Assembly: GCA_018240505.1 (NCBI GenBank)
Contig: JAFEFQ010000237.1
Coordinates: 1-44,313, forward strand
Origin: Pseudomonadota bacterium
Lineage (GTDB): Bacteria > Pseudomonadota > Gammaproteobacteria > Xanthomonadales > Rhodanobacteraceae
DNA: 44,313 nt
Direction: 5' to 3'
The notes under the pieces are model-generated. The model was given only the letters and a program-made list of their open reading frames with translations. It was not told the DNA's origin and made no database searches. A program made the position numbers and the translations under genes. Shown one piece after another: positions 37,131 through 44,313 of this stretch; position 1 is the stretch's first letter, and the number at the start of each line of letters is the position of its first letter.

Positions 37131-37625
37131 TCAAATGCGGGTCAGGGTCAACCTTTCCTTGCGCGCCGCGATCAGCGCATCGAGCAGCTCGCTGCGACGT
37201 TTCCACAAGGGGACGAGTTGATCGGCATAGGTCCGGTGTTCATAGGCTGCCTGCAGGCGTCGATCGATCTCGGCGAGCTCGCTCGTCGCCGGGCCGGCGT
37301 CGAAAGCAACGGCGGTCGCAGCGGGCGCACGCTGGTCGTGTTCGATCGCCAGCAGTTGCAGCTCCAGTGCTTGCGCGCGCGCCTGCCAATCGATCTCGGG
37401 CGCCGCCGAGGGCAGCCGCGGGCTGCGCAGGGCAAACGCTCCAACCAGTGCGACGCATAACGTGCCAGCGGCCGCGAAGCGGTGCAGGCGCCGTCGCCGG
37501 CTGCGCGCGCCATGCGCAGCCTCGATGCGGGCCCACAGGTCGGCGGGTGGTTCCGGCTGCGCGTCGGCGATGCGGTGCAGGATCGTGTTTACTTCTTCGC
37601 CGGGCTTCGGGTCGATGCTGGTCAT
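37131..37625 (-). CDS. Small membrane protein, probable anti-sigma factor
   Basis: The 164-residue protein has an N-terminal cytoplasmic part (MTSIDPKPGEEVNTILHRIA), a basic stretch RSRRRRLHRF and one membrane helix (about residues 49-66, FAAAGTLCVALVGAFALR). A periplasmic helical tail (EIDRRLQAAYEHRTYADQLV, LWKRRSELLDALIAARKERL) follows. No HCC zinc motif is present. Its start lies 3 bases after the ECF sigma stop codon, the usual position of a cognate anti-sigma factor, which is the main basis for that call; sequence alone does not prove it. Confidence 0.78.
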   Translation of the reverse strand: MTSIDPKPGEEVNTILHRIADAQPEPPADLWARIEAAHGARSRRRRLHRFAAAGTLCVALVGAFALRSPRLPSAAPEIDWQARAQALELQLLAIEHDQRAPAATAVAFDAGPATSELAEIDRRLQAAYEHRTYADQLVPLWKRRSELLDALIAARKERLTLTRI

Positions 37626-37628
37626 GAT

Positions 37629-38213
37629 TCAGGTTTCCGCCTGCGGCGTGGCGACGGCGGCATGCAGTCGCTGCAGTCCGCGCGCAACGATGGACTTCGA
37701 ATAGCTCTCGCTCTGCCCGAACAGCTTCGCGATCTCGGTGTGCGTGTAGCCTTCCAGCTCGTGCAGCACGACGATCGCGCGCGCGCGCGGCGGCAAGCGT
37801 TGCAACAACGAGACCGCGTCGAGCTCCTGCGCGGGATCCGCCTCGGTCTCGGGTCCGGCGAACATCGCCTCGGGATCGGCATCGACGAAGCGCTTGTTGC
37901 GGCGCAACTGATCGATCGCCGCGTTCGCGGTCATGCGCTTGAGCCACGCGCCGAAGGGCGCGTCGCCGCGGTAACTGCGTATGGTTTCGATCAGCTTCAA
38001 GAACACCTCCTGGACCAGGTCCTCGGCCTGTGCGGCGTTGCCGGTCAGCCGCAGCCCGAGGCCGTAGCAGGGCTTGCCGAACTGCGCGTACAGCGCCGCG
38101 AACGCCTGCATGTCGCCGCGCTGCGCGCGCGCGAGCACGCGCGCGTCGACGATCTGCGCGAAACCGGAAAAGGGGGCGAGGCCGCTCATGTCGGTATTCG
38201 CGCTGCGGTTCAT
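37629..38213 (-). CDS. ECF-subfamily RNA polymerase sigma factor
   Basis: From ATG 38213 the protein has 194 residues. Region 2: ALYAQFGKPCYGLGLRLTGNAAQAEDLVQEVFLKLIETI and FGAWLKRMTANAAIDQLRRN. Region 4: LQRLPPRARAIVVLHELEGYTHTEIAKLFGQSESYSKSIVARGLQRLH. The start is uncertain: ATG 38213 lies 4 bases after the phosphopantetheinyl transferase stop and has GAGG very close; ATG 38189 (MSGLAPF) is an alternative. The frame is open to 38453 but the extra part is shadow coding. Followed by a membrane protein gene and a PDZ gene, it probably controls an envelope-related response. Confidence 0.9.
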   Translation of the reverse strand: MNRSANTDMSGLAPFSGFAQIVDARVLARAQRGDMQAFAALYAQFGKPCYGLGLRLTGNAAQAEDLVQEVFLKLIETIRSYRGDAPFGAWLKRMTANAAIDQLRRNKRFVDADPEAMFAGPETEADPAQELDAVSLLQRLPPRARAIVVLHELEGYTHTEIAKLFGQSESYSKSIVARGLQRLHAAVATPQAET

Positions 38214-38217
38214 CGCC

Positions 38218-38919
38218 TCAAGGACGCGCAAGGCGCGCGGATCGTCGCAGTCGCGAGGGTGCCGCGACGGCAAACGCGCGCAAGCGCATTTCCGGCCCGC
38301 GCCAGGCCAGCGCGCCAGTGATGCCCGCCTGCGGCGACAGACGCACGAGCCGCCACTGCGCGGGCGTTCCCGCTTCCGCGGCCAGGTGCAGCAAACGCCG
38401 GGTCCGGCCTTCGCCGTCGAGTTCGAAGCCGACGCGGTCGAGGCCGAAGGCAATGCCGCGGCCGATCGCCTTGAGCACAGCCTCCTTCGCGCTCCACAAC
38501 TCGATGAAACTGCGCGCGAGCCGGTCGCCAGGCAGCCTCGCCAACGCGGCCGCTTCGTCGACGGTGAAATAGCGTCGCGCGATTTCCAGATACGGCCGTA
38601 CGCGCCCGCCGCCCTCGATGTCGACGCCGAGCTCTTGCCCGCGACTCAAGCCGATCAGCAATGCGTCGTCGCTGTGCGAAATATTGAATTCCAGTGCCGC
38701 ATCGGCGAGATACGGCTTGCCCGCGGCGTTGCGCTCGATGCGCAAGTCGTCCGCATCGACGCCGAGGTAGGCAGCGAGGGTTTGGCGCAGGCAAGGCGGC
38801 GTGCCGGATTTCTCCGCACCGATACCTTGCCATGGAAAAATCCACAGGTGGATTTCATCGTCGCCGAGTTCGAGCGGAGGTGCGGCGGCGGCGAAGTCTT
38901 CGGCGAAAAGCGTGCGCAT
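38218..38919 (-). CDS. 4'-phosphopantetheinyl transferase (Sfp family)
   Basis: The 233-residue protein shows the family motifs NISHSDDALLIGLSRGQELG followed by VDIEGG (magnesium ligands) and SFIELWSAKEAVLKAIGRGI (catalytic Glu/Lys). It transfers the phosphopantetheine arm of CoA to carrier proteins. The Sfp/Gsp-type length and two-lobe pattern suggest action on a polyketide or non-ribosomal carrier or on an acyl carrier protein; no such synthase is in the window. It lies 52 bases downstream of acs and 4 bases upstream of the ECF sigma gene, so acs, this gene and the sigma operon may share read-through transcription. Confidence 0.93.
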   Translation of the reverse strand: MRTLFAEDFAAAAPPLELGDDEIHLWIFPWQGIGAEKSGTPPCLRQTLAAYLGVDADDLRIERNAAGKPYLADAALEFNISHSDDALLIGLSRGQELGVDIEGGGRVRPYLEIARRYFTVDEAAALARLPGDRLARSFIELWSAKEAVLKAIGRGIAFGLDRVGFELDGEGRTRRLLHLAAEAGTPAQWRLVRLSPQAGITGALAWRGPEMRLRAFAVAAPSRLRRSARLARP

Positions 38920-38971
38920 GGCCCATGCTTGGTCATGCGCACGCCCATCGTCAAGCGTTTGGAACCGGGTT

Positions 38972-40912
<1,941 letters not shown>

Positions 40913-40943
40913 GGCTCTACCCCTCCTGCTGCATTGATTGCCG

Positions 40944-40949
40944 ATTATA
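40944..40949 (-). promoter_or_regulatory. -10 element of the acs promoter
   Basis: On the minus strand a perfect TATAAT lies 32 bases before the acs ATG. No good -35 is seen 17 bases further up; instead an 8-bp inverted repeat AGCGGCAA/TTGCCGCT (40953-40970) occupies that position and could be an operator for activator-dependent expression, or a hairpin for transcripts crossing it on the plus strand. Confidence 0.6.
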
Positions 40950-41122
40950 CGCAGCGGCAACTTTGCCGCTTTTGGCCGGGGCCGGAATCGGACCTTCGTC
41001 CAACTGACTGTGTCTTGCGGCCCCGGCGATACTGCGACTCGTGATTCTACGCTCGCGGCATCACGCCGCGCCGGGACGCCGGATTCGGCGCACCGAAACA
41101 ACAACGACCGGGGAGATGAGGT

Positions 41123-42790
41123 ATGGCTACGACTATGCAAGGCAGCGCCGCGCCGCTGACCAGCGAACACGTGCGCGTGATCGGTGCGTCCAGCCTCGGC
41201 ACCGTATTCGAATGGTACGACTTCTATCTGTACGGTTCGCTCGCGCCGATCATCGCCGCGCATTTCTTCTCCTCGCTCGCCCCCGGCGCCGCCTTCGTCA
41301 TGGCCCTGCTCACGTTTGCCGCCGGTTTCGCGGTGCGTCCGTTCGGCGCGCTCGTGTTCGGCCGCCTTGGCGATCTGATCGGCCGCAAGTACACCTTCCT
41401 GATCACGATCGCGATCATGGGCTTCTCGACGCTTGCGGTGGGCCTGTTGCCGACCTACAAAACGATCGGCATCGCCGCACCGGTGCTGCTCGTGCTGCTG
41501 CGCTGCCTGCAGGGCCTCGCCCTCGGCGGCGAATACGGCGGTGCGGCGACCTATGTCGCCGAACATGCGCCGCCGGGCAGGCGCGGCCTGTACACGAGCT
41601 TCATCCAGACCACGGCGACGGTCGGGCTGTTCCTGTCCCTGCTCGTGATCCTGGTGACGCGCACCAGCGTCGGCGAGGACGCGTTCAAAGCATTCTATTG
41701 GCGTGTGCCGTTCGTCATCTCGCTGCTGCTGCTGATCATCTCGCTGTGGATCCGCCTGAAGCTCAACGAGTCGCCGCTGTTCCAGCAGATGAAGGCCGAG
41801 GGCAAAGGCTCGAAGGCTCCGCTGACCGAGAGCTTCGGCAATTGGGCGAACGGCAAGATCGTCCTGCTCGCGCTGCTCGGTGCGACCGCGGGCCAGGCCG
41901 TGGTCTGGTACGCGGGCCAGTTCTACGCGCTGTTCTTCCTGACCCAAACCCTCAAGGTCGATGCGGTGACCGCGAACCTGCTCATCGCCGCGGCACTCGC
42001 GATCGCGACGGCGGGTTTCATCTTCTTCGGCTGGTTGTCCGACCGCATCGGGCGCAAGCCGATCATCATGGCCGGCTGCCTGCTCGCCGCGCTGACCTAT
42101 TTCCCGATCTTCAAGGCGCTGACCCACTACGCCAATCCCGCGCTCGAGGCCGCCGCGGCGAAGTCGCCTGCGGTCGTCGTCGCCGATCCGAAGGACTGCG
42201 CGTTCCAGTTCGTGCCCGGCGAACTCAAGGGCCAGATCAAGTTCACCAGTTCCTGCGACGTGCTCAAGAACCTGCTCAACGCGCGCAGCGTCGACTACAC
42301 CAACGAGGCCGCGCCGGCGGGCACGCCCGCGAGCGTGCGCCTGGGGGCGACCACGATTTCAGCCGTCGATCTGAAAACCCTGACGCCGGATGAAGCGAAG
42401 GCCGCGCAAGCCAAGCTGGCCGCAGACGTCGCCGCGGCGATCGATGTGGCGGGTTATCCGAAGGCGGCCGATCCGGCTCAGATGAACAAGCCGATGGTGC
42501 TGCTGCTGCTCACGATCCTCGTGCTCTACGTGACCATGGTCTACGGTCCGATCGCGGCATGGCTGGTCGAGATGTTCCCGACGCGCATCCGCTACACCTC
42601 GATGAGCCTGCCCTATCACATCGGCAACGGCTGGTTCGGCGGCTTCCTGCCGACCACGGCATTCGCGCTGGTGCTGGCGACAGGCAACATGTATTCGGGC
42701 CTGTGGTACCCGGTGATCATCGCGCTCGCGACCTTCGTCATCGGCTCGCTGTTCCTGCGCGAGACCAAGGATGTGGACATCACGAAGTGA
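41123..42790 (+). CDS. MFS transporter of the metabolite:H+ symporter (MHS) type
   Basis: The 555-residue protein starts in the MHS style: [20 protein letters not shown] in TM1, [14 protein letters not shown] between TM2 and TM3, [20 protein letters not shown] in TM4, and [14 protein letters not shown] between TM8 and TM9. The usual MHS length is about 430. The excess is an insertion of about 115 residues after TM9 (residues about 335-450) on the periplasmic side, containing two Cys (near 359 and 378) and an A/K-rich helical part. The last helices follow ([40 protein letters not shown]). The substrate is unknown; divergence from acs suggests a short carboxylate. GGGGAGATGAGGT gives the start at 41123. 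It is followed by a bidirectional terminator. Confidence 0.93.
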   Translation: MATTMQGSAAPLTSEHVRVIGASSLGTVFEWYDFYLYGSLAPIIAAHFFSSLAPGAAFVMALLTFAAGFAVRPFGALVFGRLGDLIGRKYTFLITIAIMGFSTLAVGLLPTYKTIGIAAPVLLVLLRCLQGLALGGEYGGAATYVAEHAPPGRRGLYTSFIQTTATVGLFLSLLVILVTRTSVGEDAFKAFYWRVPFVISLLLLIISLWIRLKLNESPLFQQMKAEGKGSKAPLTESFGNWANGKIVLLALLGATAGQAVVWYAGQFYALFFLTQTLKVDAVTANLLIAAALAIATAGFIFFGWLSDRIGRKPIIMAGCLLAALTYFPIFKALTHYANPALEAAAAKSPAVVVADPKDCAFQFVPGELKGQIKFTSSCDVLKNLLNARSVDYTNEAAPAGTPASVRLGATTISAVDLKTLTPDEAKAAQAKLAADVAAAIDVAGYPKAADPAQMNKPMVLLLLTILVLYVTMVYGPIAAWLVEMFPTRIRYTSMSLPYHIGNGWFGGFLPTTAFALVLATGNMYSGLWYPVIIALATFVIGSLFLRETKDVDITK

Positions 42791-42834
42791 TTCGATTTAT
42801 CTCCTTGATCCTCGTGTTCGGTTGAGGACGAACC

Positions 42835-42875
42835 AAAAAAAGGCCGGAAGCGCGAGCTTCCGGCCTTTTGTTTTC
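42835..42875. terminator. Bidirectional intrinsic terminator
   Basis: A perfect 12-bp stem (AAGGCCGGAAGC / GCTTCCGGCCTT) with a GCGA loop is preceded by a run of A and followed by TTGTTTT. It should stop transcription from both the MFS gene and the leftward small membrane protein genes. Confidence 0.9.
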
Positions 42876-42895
42876 TCCGACGAAAGCGGCAAACG

Positions 42896-43144
42896 CTACG
42901 CCCGTTTCACCAGACGGATGACCAGGAGCAGGATGATCGCGCCGATTGCCGAGGTGATGATCTGGCCGATGATGCCGCCACCGACCGAGAAATTCAGCAC
43001 ATGCGCGCACAACCAGCCGGCGATCAGGCCGCCGAGGATGCCGACGATGATGTCGCCGATCAGTCCGAACCCGCCCCCTTTCACCACGACGCCGGCCAGC
43101 CAGCCGGCAATACCGCCCACGATCAGATAAGTGATGAACTCCAT
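42896..43144 (-). CDS. GlsB/YeaQ/YmgE family stress-associated membrane protein
   Basis: The 82-residue protein is almost wholly hydrophobic with three membrane segments and the Gly-rich family pattern: YLIVGGIAGWLAGVVVKGGG, DIIVGILGGLIAGWLCAHVL, GGGIIGQIITSAIGAIILLL, ending VIRLVKRA. Members are known as transglycosylase-associated or general-stress membrane proteins of unknown mechanism. AGGAC and GGGAG before ATG 43144 support the start. It ends near the bidirectional terminator. Confidence 0.93.
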   Translation of the reverse strand: MEFITYLIVGGIAGWLAGVVVKGGGFGLIGDIIVGILGGLIAGWLCAHVLNFSVGGGIIGQIITSAIGAIILLLVIRLVKRA

Positions 43145-43226
43145 GTCCTGCTCCCGGATAACGGTCGGTCGACCGCAGCGGCATTGTGCGCTCCATGCCG
43201 GCATTGTCAAAACGCAGCGTAGCAAA

Positions 43227-43529
43227 TCACGCCGTGCGTTGCGGGTCCGTGTCGGCGCCCGGGTCAGGGGCAATCGAGGGTGCGCGCGCCGCGGTGGCTG
43301 CCGACTTGGCGAGATTTGCCTTCATGCGCATCGCGTTGATTTCCGGATCGACGATCAGTGCGGCTTCCGGTTGTGCGGTCAGCGCGATTCGCGCCGCGGC
43401 AAGCGCGAAGGCGAAACCGAGCAGCCCACCGCAGCCGAGGATCAGGCCGATGCCCATGAGGCTCGGCGACGCGGTCGTGAAGGCGATGGCAAAACCGGCT
43501 AAGGCGGCGACGAGCAAAATCCAGCGCAT
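43227..43529 (-). CDS. Small uncharacterised protein with two membrane helices
   Basis: The 100-residue protein has two N-terminal membrane helices (MRWILLVAALAGFAIAF and GIGLILGCGGLLGFAFALAA) and a soluble Ala-rich tail (PEINAMRMKANLAKSAATAA). ATG 43529 is eight bases from GGAGGA; a GTG at 43535 is too close to it. It is not recognised as any named family. It lies 82 bases upstream of the GlsB-like gene on the same strand, and the two may be co-transcribed. Confidence 0.72.
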   Translation of the reverse strand: MRWILLVAALAGFAIAFTTASPSLMGIGLILGCGGLLGFAFALAAARIALTAQPEAALIVDPEINAMRMKANLAKSAATAARAPSIAPDPGADTDPQRTA

Positions 43530-43766
43530 GAGCACTTCCTCCCGTCACGCAGGCTGCCACAAGGCGCGGCGCATGGCGAAGACGAGGCGGCGCAGCGGCG
43601 GCATTTGCGCGACCAGTGGCGACATGGGCCATCGATCTTCGCGGGTTCATCGATCCGCACCAATGCGAAAAATGCGGCCATGGACGGCCGCTTTTTGATT
43701 TCGCGCTCGGGATGAGCGCACTAGAATACCTGCGTCGATGTCGTGTCCTGCGAATGGAGAGCAGTC

Positions 43767-44313
43767 ATGGAGCATCTGCAACAGCTCGCGCTCGCGAGCG
43801 GCCTGGCCTGGGCCAGCGGCATCCGTCTCTACGCGGCGATCTTCATCGTCGGCCTGATGGCCCGGCTCGGCTACGTCCACCTGCCGGCCGACCTGGCCCT
43901 GCTCGAACACAACTGGGTACTCGGCGCCTCGGCCATCATGCTCGTTGCCGAGTTCCTTGCCGACAAGGTGCCCGGCTTCGACTCGATCTGGGACACGGTG
44001 CATACCTTCATCCGCATCCCGCTCGGCGCGCTGCTGGCCTGGGGTGCGATGGGCGACCAGGGTCCGGCGTTGCAGATGGCGGCGGCCGTCTTCGGCGGCG
44101 CGATCGCAGGCTCCACGCATCTGGCCAAGGCCGGCGCGCGCGCGGCGATCAACACCTCGCCCGAGCCGTTCACGAACTGGACCGCGAGCGCGGGCGAGGA
44201 CGGCCTGCTGCTCGGCGGCCTCTGGCTCGTGTTCGCGCATCCGGCGGCGTTCCTGGTCCTGCTCGCGCTGTTTCTCCTGCTGACGATCTGGTTGTTGCCG
44301 AAGATGTTCCGCT
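43767..44313 (+). CDS. DUF4126 family membrane protein, 3' end outside the window
   Basis: The first 182 residues are visible, beginning MEHLQQLALASGLAWASGIR. Several hydrophobic segments and the family pattern GIRLYAAIFIVGLMARLGYV, VAEFLADKVPGFDSIWDTVH, TFIRIPLGALLAWG and STHLAKAGARAAINTSPEPF match DUF4126, an uncharacterised inner-membrane family. GGAGAG before ATG 43767 supports the start. The frame runs to the window end, so the C-terminus is not seen. It is divergent from the small membrane protein on its left. Confidence 0.9.
   Translation, partial: MEHLQQLALASGLAWASGIRLYAAIFIVGLMARLGYVHLPADLALLEHNWVLGASAIMLVAEFLADKVPGFDSIWDTVHTFIRIPLGALLAWGAMGDQGPALQMAAAVFGGAIAGSTHLAKAGARAAINTSPEPFTNWTASAGEDGLLLGGLWLVFAHPAAFLVLLALFLLLTIWLLPKMFR

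Overview
The window reads as a high-GC gammaproteobacterial chromosome around the replication origin, most likely order Xanthomonadales (Rhodanobacteraceae or Xanthomonadaceae; the genus is not decidable from this sequence). Reasons: the order rpmH-rnpA-yidC-mnmE facing away from dnaA-dnaN-recF-gyrB, followed by tonB-exbB-exbD-exbD-pdxJ with two exbD copies, is the arrangement I associate with Xanthomonas and relatives. There is also a strongly conserved LpxO and an ECF42-type sigma factor operon.

Layout. (1) 1-6007: the end of a DUF885 metallopeptidase, then a leftward operon with a VOC protein, two YCII/DGPF proteins, an ECF42-like sigma factor with C-terminal extension and a third YCII protein, then rightward lpxO. 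A TGTCGA-N17-CGTC element in front of the VOC gene looks like the promoter this sigma factor would read. (2) 6013-12920: leftward genes for an exported S9 (DPP-IV-like) peptidase, a GST, a Tat-exported GH127-like glycosidase and an unusual fusion of a P1/DmpA peptidase with an SGNH hydrolase. A 28-bp near-perfect palindrome lies upstream of the fusion gene. (3) 13035-18833: an accessory-looking divergent cassette. Leftward: a 130-residue unknown helical protein and a histone-deacetylase-like hydrolase. Rightward: a PcfJ-domain protein, an Hsp70 whose C-terminus is made of TPR-like repeats, and a small Cys-rich protein coupled by an ATGA overlap. This is the best candidate for an undescribed system. 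(4) 18955-29225: the origin region, with mnmE, yidC, rnpA and rpmH leftward and dnaA, oriC, dnaN, recF and gyrB rightward. Two ParB parS sites are embedded in the recF coding sequence, the second abutting an extended -10 promoter for gyrB. (5) 29339-33200: a periplasmic TPR protein and the tonB-exbB-exbD-exbD energy-transduction operon ending in a clear terminator. (6) 33388-38919: pdxJ, a 145-bp palindromic repeat, a beta-lactamase-fold protein that has lost its catalytic residues, a PDZ protein, a small membrane protein (possible anti-sigma), an ECF sigma factor and a phosphopantetheinyl transferase. (7) 38972-44313: acs divergent from an MHS-type MFS transporter, a bidirectional terminator, two small membrane proteins and the start of a DUF4126 protein.

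Most of the window is core housekeeping DNA. No tRNA, rRNA, CRISPR array or insertion sequence was recognised, and no gene-free stretch exceeds 300 bases. Starts were chosen from visible Shine-Dalgarno sequences, overlaps and family N-termini. Functions come from motif recognition by eye, not from database searches.
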